Below, piece after piece: positions 21,226 through 36,453 of a DNA stretch of 64,000 nt (position 1 is the stretch's first letter; each line of letters begins with the position of its first letter). The stretch is from Mesaphorura yosii. Taxonomy: Eukaryota; Arthropoda; Collembola; Poduromorpha; Tullbergiidae. The translations under genes were made by a program, and so were the position numbers. The notes below the pieces were generated by a model. It did not search any database. It was given only the letters and a program-made list of their open reading frames with translations, and was not told the origin of the DNA. The stretch covers positions 1 through 64,000 of the forward strand of contig WIXG01000042.1 in NCBI GenBank assembly GCA_009869945.1, given 5' to 3'.

Positions 21226-23349
21226 ATGAGCTCAACATCAATCCTCCATCTCCAAAATGAGGCAAACACCAATCGCGATGAATCTAAACTTGGACCATTG
21301 TCAACTTATGTGAACGTAGCGCATATTCTCAATTTTCAGGTGCTGGACCAGATCTTTGGTTATTTGGGCAATGACGACCTCGACCGATGTGCCTTGGTGA
21401 GGCGATACTGGTTTGAGCATATCCACACCATGAAAGGATTCGATATCAAGATTGGCGCAGCATCGAAATCATCCAATCGTCAGTTCCTGGGATTTGGTAC
21501 ATTGCAACGTCCCGCATTGTCAAAGTTTATTAAGCGGGAGCCTGACGACGCCAACCAGCCGCATCTCAAACTGGTCCGCTTGTCATACATTGAGGAATTC
21601 GGAGCCAAATCAGTGTGGCTGACTGGCCGGCCTGCTCACGGTCATAGTGAAACTGCAAAGTTCAGATTCTGGTACCTGGTCAAGAAACTCATCATCGATG
21701 GCTTCTTGACCCTTGGCGCACTGTGCAATCTCATCCAACCGCTGCGTAATCTCAGAGAGCTCACCATTGGTCAGGGCACACTCTTGCAGTTGGACCTGGA
21801 AGATACACCTAGCGAATGGTCATTCCCAAGACTCACCACCTTCGTCATTTCTGGAAAACAACTGACCGTAAACACTTCGCAATTTAAAGAACACAGGAAA
21901 TTGATGGAGAATTACAAGATTTGGAGACAGATGATTCTTAATATTCGGAGCCTGCTGAAGAATGTGGACTTTCCAAGTCTCACTGAATTTGTCCTCCAAG
22001 ATTTGAAAATTGGCACCACAAAACAAGAGGATATTATCATCGGGCCGCTGGTCCAGTTCATGACTCGTCACAAGAGCTCACTTCGCAAAATCTCAATTGG
22101 AATTGCCGAGGCTCAAGGAGTACTTCAATTTAATTCCCAGTTGTCCACTCCGATCAATTACGGTGAACTTGGAACACAGTTGCGGGGACTTAAATTGGAA
22201 TCATTTTTCGTCCACAATACACGAAAAGGTGCGAAGACCCGGCGAACTCAGCAACTTCTCAGCTTCGCCCTGCATTCGCAAAACTCGCTCAAGCACGTCG
22301 TCTGGATTTTTAGCCCGGAGGAGATATTGCTTCTAGATCCTACGGCACATTTGATTCCCAACAACTGCAACTCGCTAGAATCCATCGAAATGGCGATTTC
22401 ACCAAAAGTTGATAATCTGAAGTGTCAAGTTTTTGCTCGTTGTACTGGACTGAAGAGTTTGGCGTTGGTCAGTGGCAAGCGCACTTGGAGAAACGAACAA
22501 GGCAACCTCATCTCGTTGCCCACCAAAGCAAGAGTCACGCAACTGAGCCTTCTTCCATTCAGAACGCTAAGGACCTTACGGATTTGCAACTTTGAAATCA
22601 GTGCAGATGAAACCGAATGCCTTGGCCAAGACAATGTATGCTTGGATTTGCTGGAGCTGCAAGAAACTGGTCGTCTAAATGGACTTGGACTCAGATGGAG
22701 TACTCTGGGAGCAATGCTTGATAAGGCGCTAGTTCAATTCATTTGCTTAAAGTTGGCTTTGAACAACGATGATCCTTCGAGCATCAAGGCAACTCAAAGG
22801 CTGGCCGTCGGATTTGAAACTCTGTGGAGAGCTCAGAACGACCTTGGCGCTCTGCTGCTGAAGCTCGTGAACGGAAAGTATGAACTGCACGTGGAAGGGC
22901 ACGTCTTCGGCGTGAAAGAAGTCAGCTACACATTTTCGAATCCAAGATGGGCGTATCACAAGAACCACGGTCTCAAGATTCCATACGGAAGCACAGTTCC
23001 TGGTTTTAACGGGAACGACTTCTCGACCGAATATACGAATGTGATCCTCTCCGAACATGAGCTTAGTGAGTATTTGCTCCGCGCAATGGAAGGACCCGCC
23101 TGGGTCTCTGTGGAAGACGCAGACGAAGAGGATCGAATTGAGTATGAAGATCCTGAGAGTGATGATGATGCTGCGGCTGCAAGTGACACCGAATCTGAGG
23201 ACAGCGACGATAATGACTCGGGGTTGGGCTACGACGAGCCGGATCAAGACGAGCTGATGGACACAGATATGCAACTTAGCGACAGTGATGACGAAGGAGT
23301 GGAAGCCGATGACGAGGACGACGCCAATACCCTGATGGACCAGTTTTGA
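21226..23349 (+). CDS. F-box protein with acidic C-terminal tail
   Basis: A single-exon frame of 707 codons with ATG at 21226. Residues about 34-68 match the F-box pattern (VLDQIFGYLGNDDLDRCALV), which would bind Skp1 and make this a substrate adaptor of an SCF ubiquitin ligase. The central 500 residues have irregular leucine-rich spacing (LRNLRELTIGQGTL, FRTLRTLRI), which fits a degenerate leucine-rich-repeat substrate platform. The last 80 residues are almost entirely acidic (EDSDDNDSG and similar). No introns are visible. A poly(A) signal aataaa at 23510-23515 would end the transcript just before the convergent MIPEP gene. The substrate is unknown. Intronless F-box/LRR genes with acidic tails suggest a lineage-expanded family. 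Confidence 0.8.
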   Translation: MSSTSILHLQNEANTNRDESKLGPLSTYVNVAHILNFQVLDQIFGYLGNDDLDRCALVRRYWFEHIHTMKGFDIKIGAASKSSNRQFLGFGTLQRPALSKFIKREPDDANQPHLKLVRLSYIEEFGAKSVWLTGRPAHGHSETAKFRFWYLVKKLIIDGFLTLGALCNLIQPLRNLRELTIGQGTLLQLDLEDTPSEWSFPRLTTFVISGKQLTVNTSQFKEHRKLMENYKIWRQMILNIRSLLKNVDFPSLTEFVLQDLKIGTTKQEDIIIGPLVQFMTRHKSSLRKISIGIAEAQGVLQFNSQLSTPINYGELGTQLRGLKLESFFVHNTRKGAKTRRTQQLLSFALHSQNSLKHVVWIFSPEEILLLDPTAHLIPNNCNSLESIEMAISPKVDNLKCQVFARCTGLKSLALVSGKRTWRNEQGNLISLPTKARVTQLSLLPFRTLRTLRICNFEISADETECLGQDNVCLDLLELQETGRLNGLGLRWSTLGAMLDKALVQFICLKLALNNDDPSSIKATQRLAVGFETLWRAQNDLGALLLKLVNGKYELHVEGHVFGVKEVSYTFSNPRWAYHKNHGLKIPYGSTVPGFNGNDFSTEYTNVILSEHELSEYLLRAMEGPAWVSVEDADEEDRIEYEDPESDDDAAAASDTESEDSDDNDSGLGYDEPDQDELMDTDMQLSDSDDEGVEADDEDDANTLMDQF

Positions 23350-23561
23350 AGCAGTCGAAGATTGAGATTTTGATTACGAGCCTGACAATTGATGGAGCTT
23401 GTTTTTATTAATAATTTAATCATAAGTTCAAAATTTATTCTGCCTTACGTAGGCGTCAATGGTGTTTCAAACAAAATTTTTACTCGTAAAAAACAAAAAC
23501 AACAAAATTAATAAAGCCAAATGCGATTTTTAAACGAGAATTTCGATTTTATTCATTTCTT

Positions 23562-26318
23562 TCATTTATTAAGGAATCGATCAAGTCGCCTTTGATTTGA
23601 CTCTAAATCAGTTATAAGCGCGTGCGTTAGGTTGTCTGAGTTTATGGCTTTTCCCAGAAACTGTCCAACGAGCTGCTTTGCAGGTACACCTCCGCCGTGA
23701 GCTAAAACTTCGCGACGGTATTTTTCGCCGCTGGTTGCGTTGAAAGGATCGCTCTCGAAGTATTCTTGCCAAATCCAAGAGGCGACAGCTCGTGACATTA
23801 GATAAGAGTAGTATTTGGCACCATATCCAACCAAGTGACCAAACCGTAAATGCCACGCCTAATGAATAAAAATGTAAACAGCATGAGCATAAAAACATTT
23901 CGAGATGCAGACCCAAAATCATAACATGGGACTCACCGTATTTGGCACGTAGGCCAGACTATAAAATTTTGAGTGGACATCTTCTAAAATTTGAACTGTG
24001 GGCTTTTGAAGAGGAAATACTGTCGTATGCAAAGTCTGGTCGAGGGCTGCATAAAAGTTTTGCATTTGCATGTCCGAAGCGGCGAACACATGTTTGGCCA
24101 TGGCGTACTTCAGTCGGAGATCCTCCGGCATCACTTCGGCTGTCTGATAATGCCGAGCAAAAGTTGCCAGGACCTTTCAGAGGAACACAATTATTGTTCC
24201 CATTAATAACTTTTCCAAATCACAAAAGAATTGAGACAGCTTGAATTTTTTTACAAACTCGAGGATCGGATGCAAAGTATTCCATTAAAATCGAGGGAAC
24301 TTCCGCGAAATCCGTTGTGCACCGAGTGCCAGTAACATGTTGATACTTTGTTCGTGCCATCATTGAATGCAGGGCATGACCCATTTCGTGAAATAAATTA
24401 TCTACCATTGATGGGCTTAACAGCGATGGTCTGGAATTTGATGGGTTAGGGAAGTTGAGCACCAAAACAACCACCGGGTTCTGAAAGTACAAATTATTCG
24501 CACTGTATTATGAACCAGTTTTGCACACAGAGAAGTCATTCATTGATATATACCTGATATGAGCCGTCACTTAATTCTTTTCCGCCTTGAATAGTGAAGT
24601 GACAGTCTTGATGAGGTTTGCCTTCCCGTTCGTAGAAATCGCAATAAATATGCCCAAGATTTCCCTCCGATCGATGAATCACTTTAAAGAAAAATTTGCC
24701 CATGTCAGCCATCACAGAAAAACCTGAGACGAAGTTCTAAATGCTACACCAACTTACCAGACAACTTATAGACGTCGTTGTCCCATGTCTCTCCGGTCTC
24801 AAACTCTTCAGAAATTAATTCGATATTGTACAATTGTTGGCAGAGAAGGTTCAGCCCCTCCATGCAAGCGCCAAGTGAAAAGTACGGGGTAAAATCAGTC
24901 CTGTCAAATTAATACATACTTAAATGTAAGAACTTATTCCAACATGAAAACTGCTTCGTAGCAACCTGTCGACGTTGAAAAGGGTCCTCTTTGCTTCCAG
25001 AGTAAAATACGGTGGGTCCCAAACTTGCACTAGGTTGCCTTTCATTTTACTCATTGTTGAGAAATCACTCTCAGCCTTTGGAACTAATTTGTCTGACAGA
25101 TGCTCTAGGAACTTTGCCACCAACGTTGGGCTTTCAGCTAAGCTTCCGTGTAATGCCCTACAGACGAGTAGTGGAAGGTGAGAACTTGAACTAATGCAAA
25201 TAAAAAGCTAGTTAGCATGTACCTGTGGGCATAGGAAGGAAATCCGCACACTTCTGCCAGTTGATTTCGAGCTGTGAGGAGATCGACTAGGAGTTCATCT
25301 TGCTTCGAATCCGGATGCAAGTAAATTCTGTAAGCCGCTTCCCGTGCCAATTCGGAGTAAGCGTCAGAGAAAAGTCCAGTCACCAAAATCTGACCACTGT
25401 CGTTCGGAAAGCTACACAAAAACAATTCGTCACGACTGTAAACACAGACAGTGCTAATCAAATACTTACAAGTTGCGAATATTAGCTGGCACTTTGTCAC
25501 TGCTAATGCTCGTCGGCTTCATTGCGTTGGCCGCAAACTTCTGCCCAGTGTATAAGATCAGCTCATTGAGGTACACAACTTGACTGCGTTTCTTGTTGTC
25601 CAAATGAATACCACTTTGTTCAAAGTCTGACAGGAAAAGCTGGGCCACATGCTCATCCACCGGCGTTGTAGGAAAGATATCTTTTCCATTGGCAACATTT
25701 TTCAGGGCCAAATAAAGCTCTTGATTTGTATTCAACCTTTGAAAAGTAGAAACGAATGGCCATTAATATTTCTCATATTACAACAACAAATGTCTTGGCT
25801 TGAACCTTACTTTTCTACCAGACGACTGATGGACAAACATGCGTCCTCGGCGGCTTGACTGTAGTTTGAGTTAGGATGCGCCACTCGTACAAATTCTGCC
25901 ATATCCGCCACCTTACACAATGAGTTTGAGAGATTATCAAAGATCTCAACCATCCGACGGGTTCTAGATGGCGAAAGGCACTCATCCACCAACGCATCAC
26001 ATTCAATGATGGCATTCTCTTTCAACAAGTGAAATCCGTTCGGGTCTCGAAGTTCAGGTAATCCAAACAGTCCTTCCTGTAACCACATCGTCGTCACTTT
26101 ACATTGTGGAAACTGAATTGAAGCAGTGATTTGCGACTTACCTTTGGCTTGAAGCTAAATTTTTTCGACGGTCTTGTGTTAAAAGAAGTGGTAAGAAGGG
26201 AAGCCCATGTTGTGACTCCTCGGTTTGCATTTCCAGTGGCATGACTAGGAAGACCACCATGAGTATGACACAATTGCGAAAGATAAGCGGAGCAATTCCG
26301 AAGTCGATGAACGTTCAT
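23562..26318 (-). CDS. MIPEP: mitochondrial intermediate peptidase
   Basis: Ten exons on the minus strand: 26142-26318, 25811-26076, 25470-25736, 25223-25411, 24966-25157, 24758-24900, 24554-24681, 24259-24480, 23937-24173 and 23562-23858. Phases agree throughout and give 705 residues, close to the length of vertebrate MIPEP. The zinc site is HEMGH (H485, E486, H489) with the third ligand E514 in [42 protein letters not shown] and [19 protein letters not shown] are hallmark blocks. The N-terminus is rich in R, S and T and poor in acidic residues, consistent with a mitochondrial targeting peptide. The enzyme is an M3-family metallopeptidase that removes an octapeptide from imported precursors after MPP cleavage in the matrix. 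The exon 8 donor (CGA|GTTTGT) is weak but fixed by homology. Confidence 0.95.
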
Positions 26319-26719
26319 GGTTGTACTTTCATTTAAAAATGAAGTGGCTAGACTGATCCGCTCGTGTTCGTTGTTTGTGGTTCAGGACCTGAAATGTACA
26401 AAAATTGGAGAAATGAAAAAATAATGTCATCTTTTTCGCAGAACAGACAGAATGCGCGCATGTTTCTAAGTATCCATTTCCTGACGCACTTTATTTCAGC
26501 AATTTCTCAAGCACCAAAGCAACCTCCTCATCCCGAGTTCATGATCTTTCTTATCAGGGGTCAACTTGAAGCGCATTCGTCTGACATCTATAAGCCAAAA
26601 TAATTCAGGGAACCTATCACATCATTTCTTCATACCAGCTTTTATTATCAAACATCAAGTTTCGAGTAATAATATTATTTAATACGAAAAATTCTGGTAC
26701 TATATATTATTTGTACAAG

Positions 26720-28107
26720 TTAGTCCAAGTTTAGGTAATCGATGTACTGCCATGCATGAAGAACAGAGTCAACAGACGCAGAAAATAACAATTTCTCCGT
26801 TAGTGTGTGCCAGCACACGTGTGAGACGGGCTTGGAATGTCCATCATGTGTAAACACACAGGAAATGTCATCTGTACTAGATTTTTCTATGAATACTGGC
26901 ACAGTATCTTGTTTCATTCCAGTGACGACAAACTTTACATCGCTTGAATCAGCACTGAACTTGGAGTCGTATTCAAGGTTAAACCTTCCTCCAATTATCG
27001 AGTTCAAATCAGGAAGTTCGGGCAAGACACGCCTTCGATGCACGGCTACATCTTTAACGTTTCTTACGTCGACGGAAACATATCCACCATCGGTGTCGAC
27101 GTGCCCAACTTTGTTGAGAGCCGGGATGCAATCAAAACTATGCAGTACAGATGTGCTGGCAGCCACTTCAGTACTAATGCTTGAATTGGCATGTGGAATA
27201 ACGACTAAGGAATTCTTGTCCCTGATGTCAAACATGGAAACGGCTCCTTTCGTCGTGCAAAAAGTAACGGTATTTTCATTCCAAAATTTTACTTTGCAGA
27301 TGACTCCAACCTCTGATATTCTGCCTGGTATGACCAACTCGACCGGAGTTGCAGATTTCACATCATTTGCGCTCAGCGTCCACAAATGTAGAGAATTTTC
27401 ACCATCCGCACTTTCTTTTGTGCTATTTACAAGTATTCTATTCTGAATTGTTGCCAAAGTAGTCGATGAAGATGCAGAGAGTGTTTCTAATTTCAAGTCG
27501 GCTTCTTTTTGTATCACACCTGAAATTTTGTTTCCTTCAGCTGAGCAGTGTGACTTCAAATGCGAGTGGTGAATTGACTAATTACCATGTTCGTTGTCTC
27601 CAAGTTTGAAAATTGTACAGCCTCCTTGACCTCTTTGAATTGTTGTGAGGTAATTCGAAAATGCAGGCATACACTTTATCTAGAGAATAAAGAAGAGTCC
27701 AGTAATGGCCACATGAGCTCCGGTCAGAGGTTGATTTAACACACCTTTGTTATTCTATCTGGTGAATATCCTCCGCTTAGTATTTTGAAATCCCTGTCTT
27801 TGCAGAGACCATCCTCGATATGTTTCGGTAATAATTTGATAGGTACTGACAACTGTAAAAGCTCGCACTTTTTCGAAAAGTTCTGAATTCCTGATAGACA
27901 AATACTTGTGTCGTCAATAATTTCCATCGCGTCCACGGGAAATTCCAGATCGAACATGTAAAGATTTGTGTATCTTGTAAATGCATTATAATATGACAAA
28001 TTAGATCTTCTATCTATCTGATGGGTAAATTAACAATGAAATTACCTCTGCAATGAGTTGTAGAACCACTGGTCCTTATCCTCGTCAAGTATTTTTGATT
28101 CAGCCAT
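26720..28107 (-). CDS. WDR73: WD-repeat protein WDR73
   Basis: Four exons (28046-28107, 27745-28009, 27586-27679, 26720-27540) in agreeing phases give 413 residues. Vertebrate WDR73 is near 380. The start is ATG 28107. The N-terminal block (YMFDLEFPVDAMEIIDD, then KDRDFKILSGGYSPDRI) and the C-terminal WD unit (HVCWHTLTEKLLFSASVDS, LHAWQYID) match WDR73 in order and spacing. The middle is poorly conserved, as in other species, with degenerate WD blades. In vertebrates WDR73 supports microtubule organisation and the assembly/stability of INTS9-INTS11 of the Integrator complex. It is cytosolic. It lies upstream of MIPEP on the same strand as an independent gene. Confidence 0.88.
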
Positions 28108-28904
28108 TATTGATCCTTATTATGAAGGAAGCACGCACAATGTCACACGATACTAATTACAGCAGTTGGATCAGCAGTTACGATCTAATGATATAACGCT
28201 CTAATTTAGTTAGTGTCCAAATTGTTTCCTTCAAATGCTCTAACGGCTCTGACGATGTGATGCGAGCCAGCGAATTCTTTATGCGGTTTCACTTATTGCG
28301 CACAAGATTTCTTAGTTCTATTGTCTTAATTACCTGTAGAACGTAGCTTGAATAAAACTGCCGACTTTTACGTCCAATCCAAGGGCTTTTGTGCTTTAGT
28401 TCCAAGCTTCGGTTGCCTTCTTCGAATACTTAAATCGAAATCCTAAGGTCAGTCCTCTTAAATCGTCTTCAACGCTCAACCAGACACTTTTCCTCAGGAT
28501 CGCTTCATTGTAATTTGTAATTTTGGGGTGATTTAAATTAATGTCTACTGTAGTTTAGACCACTGGAAAGTTGGTAGAAGCACGGCGCACTTCTTCTACT
28601 CAATTTTTCAAACCTTTGCACAAAAACGGAATCTGCCAGCATACGAGGATTTTGTGAGCAAGTGTTTTGGTGTAGCATTCGGCCAGGAGTTGTTGGCAAG
28701 AACGCTTCCGCTGCTGCTGTACTGAAACTGAAAGTACGGAAACAAAGCAAACAGAATTCTTGGGTGGATGTGGAACTCGCAATCCACAATCCGTGTCCTC
28801 AAAAGGGCAAAGGGCAGCATCAGCAACTGAAATAAAACTGAAAAAAGTCAACGAAACTTCATTTCAATCCAAAAATATCAACGAGAACTCCAATTGGATG
28901 AAAT
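28108..28904. other. divergent intergenic region
   Basis: Separates WDR73 (minus) from the MYCBP-like gene (plus). On the minus strand near 28650-28830 an open stretch reads CPFEDTDCGLRVPHPP after a good pyrimidine tract and acceptor. It could be one exon of a small cysteine-bearing secreted peptide. No start exon was found. Confidence 0.4.
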
Positions 28905-29679
28905 ATGAATGAGAACATAGAAAAATCGACTCCAGAGACTGAGCGCAAAGGAAGGCCTACCAAATCTAGACGATCTGTAGTTGTGGCTGTGACTCCCGAA
29001 CTTGAGCATGTAATTTCATTCACTTGACTTGACCACACAAGTGATACAAGTGATAACTCGACTTTTCCTTCAAACAGGGTCCTCTGGCTTCATCGAAATC
29101 CACGCCCAAGCAAAAAGTTGTAAGAAATGCAACTGTTATTATCGCCGGTAGTAAAATGACAGTGGCAGCCGCTGCCGCACCGACGGAGAGCACCAATCAT
29201 TATGGTCCGCCGACCGTGGACGAACCGAACAAATCATTTCGTCGTTTCCTGAAGTCCCCGTCTGGCATAAAAGATGCAATAATTCGGTCAATGGTATCAC
29301 TCTACGAGGAAGCACACAAACCGGACGATCCCGTCTCCTATATCATTCGTCTTTTGGGGCATGGGATACCGACGGACGAAAAGATCGCCAAATGTCAAGC
29401 TTATCTCGAAAGACTTCGAGCTCAGGTAATGGGCAAATTATTCCTCGTGAAACTGAAAATAAGAAGTCTTCCTTTGTGTAGTATCTGATTGCGAAAGACG
29501 AAAATGCTGAGTTGACAGCGATGTATCTGGCCAAGCAAGCTGAGAATCGAAGAATTGCAGTCCTCCAGGAAAAACGTGCCAAGCAAACGCAGAGACAAGA
29601 GAGACAAAAGCATCATCATCTCCGAGCTGTTCGTAAATCACGGAAAGAGAAAGAAGTCCAGGGCTTGGAGCAAGACTGA
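28905..29679 (+). CDS. MYCBP: MYCBP (AMY-1)-like protein
   Basis: Three exons, 28905-29009, 29078-29425 and 29482-29679, all phase 0, give 216 residues. ATG 28905 was chosen; an ATG 7 nt earlier stops after four codons. Residues about 85-165 match c-Myc-binding protein: SFRRFLKSPSGIKDAI, VSLYEEAHKPDDPVSYI and a leucine-rich helix (AYLERLRAQYL) crossing the second intron. Vertebrate MYCBP is only about 103 residues. This protein has extra basic and alanine-rich N-terminal sequence and a long K/R/Q-rich helical C-terminus. The family binds the N-terminus of c-Myc and AKAP proteins and also occurs in cilia. A nuclear or centrosomal role is an inference. A poly(A) signal aataaa is at 29684-29689. 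Confidence 0.8.
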
Positions 29680-29898
29680 GCCCAATAAACGCAAATGCTA
29701 AAGATTGAACTGAACTGAATTTGATTTATTAAATGTTTGAGCAAGTAATGTAGTACTTCAATAATAATATCAGGGGATGAATGATAACAATTTACTAATA
29801 TAATATAAATGGAAGTAGAGTGAAGGAATTTGCTTCAAAATTAAACCTGATCTTATAAATATAAATAGTACTGTGTTCCAAAAAGTGTGCCTTGGCCA

Positions 29899-31826
29899 TC
29901 ACCTCGAATTGGCATCGGCACGGCGTTTTTTTAATGGAATGTGATTCTCAATACCCGTAATACCCGTAACGATTGCTGCTTCCTCTTCCGTGTTGTTGTT
30001 ACAAAGTTCCTGAATCTCAGCATTACGTCTTTTAATGAGCTTGCGAGGAGACGGGCTTTGTTGGTTGAGATTCCTCACGGTGACGGAAGTACCGTTCGAA
30101 CTTCCGCTCACTCCTGCTACATTCTTGTGCGTTGCTGTGATTAAGGGTTGAGGTGAGTCGCCGCCGGTGAAAGCAGTCAATGAAGTGTTGATGGGTGCGG
30201 ACGTGCTGACGCGGCAGGTGAGTGAGGGCTCCTCTCCTTCAGCGGTGAACATTAATGAGCTTGCCTTTTCAGTTTGCTCCTTTTTAAAAATTAATTCTGG
30301 TCGCGACTGTTGCGCCAAGAAATCGAGCCCAAGCAAGTACAGCAAATGTTGGTAGAAATTGAAGTCCAAAGGAGAAGGAAGTGGATTGTTCGGGGCAAGG
30401 AGAGAATAGTTGAGATAACTACTACTGCTCGTGATCGCGCAAGTTTGCTGAGGTGAGGCTGAAGAAGCACTCGCGTTGGGCGCTGCTGCCAGGAAGCTAC
30501 TTAAGCTGTTGTAAGAATTAAAATGCAGGCGTAGATCCTGGTTCTGATTCGGAAACAGTGCTGGCGAATTATTTTGTTGAAAATGGGGGAAGGCAGCGAG
30601 AAGTGCAGGCATGAGTCCCACATATGAACGGGAGAAATATGGATGATTGCGATCCGACGCCATAAAGTATGTAACCTGAGGTTCTTGTTCTTGGATTGCT
30701 GGAATTTCTTTCTTGATGGTTTCGGCTTCTACTTCTTCTGGTTCGCTCTGTGTAACGTCCTGCAACCAAGCACGACACACAGGAACTTCATCACTTTTAA
30801 TCTGAAGTGGATCTTTTGAAACCAGGTACTGAGTGTCGTTTTTACTGGGGCGGTTAAGGATGGAGTCAATTGAATGGCTGAGCTTTAATTTGTCCGGTCG
30901 GAGTTCGTCTAAAGATGTGGTAGCCTTTTTGCTTTGAGACGATGATAACATTGTAACCTTGTTTTGCCTATCGAGACGCGTTTTCAAGAGGGCCGTGGAG
31001 GTAGAAACACCGGGATGAAGTCCGCCATTAGCTGTCCTTCGCTTCTTGAGCCAATTTGAGCCCAAGTTTCTGTGAACAGCAAAAACTTCGACATCGGTTT
31101 TGGAACGGGGATTGTGAGATTTGGGTCTGCCTCCAGTTACATGAATCTTGAAGTGTCTTTCCAGGTTTGACTTGTGAGAAGTTGCGTATGAACACAAATG
31201 ACACTCAAACTCCTTGATGCCGGTGTGCACACTCTGGTGACGACGCAGGAGGGCTCGTCTTGTGAAAATACGATGACAAGTTTGGCATTCGTGGCCATCT
31301 TTGTGGACAGTTCGGCCATGAAGGCGATAAGCCCCTTTGTCGGGAAACCTATTAATAAGAAATCATATTTAAGACTCTGCAGACTGCGAGCTACGTCAGA
31401 AGATCAGACGCTAAAGTCGTTGTTAACTAGCACTTACGTTTCGTTACAGCAGGTGAGGGTCATATTTCCGTGACTTCGATGCATAGTGAGAATGTGTCTT
31501 CGGAGATTTGAAATACGCCCAGTGTTATAATCACACAAATTGCAGCGGGCAACGCCCGAAAGGTAAGTTGAGGTCAGTACGCGTCCTCTGCTGCGTGATA
31601 TCCTTTCCTGGTTTTTCTTGTGTCTCAGAAGATTGTACAAGCTGAACTTTCCGAAGTACGGTGATGTTGCTAAGATTGCTTGGAACTTTCGTCTGTATAA
31701 GTCACTGTTGGCGTTGGCGAAATTCATTGATTGCATAATCTTACTAAACTTTGCAAAAGCTTTCTCGATTCTTTTAGATACATCGAGAGGTCCAGGAATG
31801 AGGCGATGGCCTTCAGCACTAAAGCA
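29899..31826 (-). CDS. C2H2 zinc-finger protein (5' end incomplete)
   Basis: Exons 31438-31826 and 29899-31348 join in phase 2. C2H2 fingers: CNLCDY...HILTMH, a degenerate unit CC...GRTVH spanning the intron, CQTCHRIF...HQSVH and CHLCSYAT...HFKIH. They form a cluster of three to four fingers that should bind DNA. The remaining 400 residues are low-complexity (S, N, Q, P) and end in a basic cluster (LIKRRNAE, PLKKRRAD) that could be a nuclear localisation signal. The first exon opens after an acceptor (TTGCAG) and has no good in-frame start, so at least one upstream exon is missing. A segment at 32373-32615 is a candidate. It is most likely a transcription factor, but the finger sequence alone does not tell me the family. 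Confidence 0.75.
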
Positions 31827-34014
31827 CTGCAACTTTTACATTAAAGGCCATACCCTTTACCCTTTGTCTCACTTTATTTCGGTAGGCAAGTCTGCTAACT
31901 GAGACGTTAAGTGCTCACTTGTCTGAAGCACAGACAGAGAGGTTTCTTTTCTACTTTCTGATCAGAAATTATTAGCGTTAGTTGAAGAAACGACTGTTAA
32001 ACTGACTGCACCGGAAAACTAGACCACGAGGAGCGACCGACTAAGCCTGAATTGCAGGGCTTGGAAGAAGTGCACATCGAACAATGGAATGGGCCCGATG
32101 ATGTCAAGAGTTTGAACGCGCATGGAGCAACATGTGGTAACTGTGGCAGCTTGAGGTCAGCTTGATTTATGCAAGTCTATCCTAAAATACGCTGTTGAAG
32201 ACGCGGACGAGAGTGGCACTAAGTCAATTGTCAGCGGCGGTGATGGGAGTTCCCCCAAGTCAAGCTTCAACGCGATGCGGTGCAATACCTGCGCTAAGGT
32301 ACTTGGACGACGTACCTTAAGCGTCCAGGCCGCAGTCCCACGCGTCTTTTAACCCGTGCGACGCGATGCTAATTATAAACCATTACATGAAAAGAAGGAA
32401 AGGGTGGTTGAGGTAAAGTCTGCCTTCTCATAATCGACCCTTTGTAGTACGCTCGCATTATCCAAAACCCTAACATCGAGATAATCAGGGACAATAAGCA
32501 CACGTTTATGCATATACGTATTCCGCAAATCTGTACGACTCAGGAAGTGCTCGCGTCCTCCATGCACATCAAGCTCAGACTTTTGCATATTGAAGAGACT
32601 GCACGGACTGCACAAGCAGGAAATTAAGTACCGAAGGTGATACTAACTCAATGAGCTTCTGGGAAAAAAGTTAGCGTTGAGGGTCGAGACTGTCGAGTGT
32701 CTCGAGGCTTCTTCGTGGTGTACTTCATTCATTTTTCGCAGGAGTTGAGATTGAAGACCTTGAATAGCGGATGTGGGACAAGTTTGCATTTAACATAACC
32801 AACATTTCCGAATTTAATTTTATAAAAGTTCCACACTTCGGTGCATCATTCCAGCTCCCTTAATTAATCCATCCAAAATGGTTGGATAGGCTTCTATGCA
32901 GCTGAAACACACGGGCATAAGAATGAGCCAAAGGTTAAAACAGAGCACAGGGACTGTGTCCACTGTCCGGCTGGTGACTCGAATGCGCTTGCCAAAGCTA
33001 GATTAATGGCCCTGATTAGTGATTAGCTGCACTGAAAACATCATTAATATGACTTGAACATGAAACTGAGCTAAATTAGGCCAGACAAGCTTCACCTGCC
33101 AATTCTGAAAGTGTGGGCAGTGCGGCAGCGACCACACCGGTAAAATGCCTTTTAATAACACCTCTTTTTATTGTTGGCACGTACACATGTCGTTCTCTAC
33201 TGTCTGTCTGTTTTCCTTCTGCCCTAGACAAGACTTCGCTTTCTTTGATTGTTGCCCTCACATGTGGAATTAATGCATGCGAACTTGAGCTGCACGTCGC
33301 GCATGCGCGTGTTCGTCGTATGTTTCCTTTCAGAAGCAACAATGCAGAGGCAATCATTAGAAAGCACTTAAGCCGATGAACGGACGGCCTTATTGTTGAG
33401 GTCCGGTGTCTGCACTCCAAACCTATCTCTTGCTTGCCTTCATGGAGACCTTTTCTGAAAGTAAAATGATGGGCAGATTCACAAAAGAGCAAATTCGACA
33501 AGATTGAGCTTTACTAAATCCATTTCACCCGCATCGTACTCGTGTCAAAATTTAACCCAATTTCAGTCCAGCCCGCATAATGACATGACAGCGACAGCTT
33601 GACCAGATTCACCAGATGCTTATTGGCTCAGGTTCCGATAATCTTGAAACTACTCGCGTTCCGCTTCGTCAACATCTTTAACGCCTTTTTATTGGAAAAC
33701 GGTGATTATCATTTATCATATCGATTTCATGACCATGATCAACTAGCTCTGTCAAGTACGAGTGGTCATGGTCGACCCTGTACACGCCTCCCATCTATAG
33801 TATTGGACTTTGTGCTCAACAAATGTTCTCTTATATTAAGTAAGTAATTATGTAACATAAGCACAAGCACTTGGACACATCTACTGCATAGCGTGGCTGT
33901 GGCATGACGTGACATTTGCTTTGGCATCTGCTGATCAGTTCAGTAAAGCACGCTTAGCACTTGAGTGCACAAACACGGTCCCGTACCCCGTCGAATTGTC
34001 CTGGCGGTAAAATT
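31827..34014. other. long intergenic region
   Basis: Apart from the possible zinc-finger exon, no gene is seen. A hairpin built on cgctaaggtac / gtaccttaagcg lies near 32293-32325. The right end should hold the promoter of the first esterase. Confidence 0.5.
32373..32640 (-). CDS. possible upstream zinc-finger exon
   Basis: Open minus-strand segment with CSPCSLF followed by HGGREH, matching C-x2-C-x12-H-x5-H. It lies upstream of the incomplete zinc-finger gene on the same strand. A possible phase-0 donor (GCGAGC|GTACTA, about 32450) could join it to the exon at 31826. There is no transcript evidence and the intron would be about 620 nt, so this is a suggestion only. Confidence 0.3.

Positions 34015-36453
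<2,439 letters not shown>

Noticed and set aside
26805-27446. 213-codon plus-strand frame
   Set aside because: Antisense shadow of the last WDR73 exon, which is supported by homology and splicing.
33076-33501. 141-codon minus-strand frame
   Set aside because: No start context, splice partners, domain or coding-like composition.
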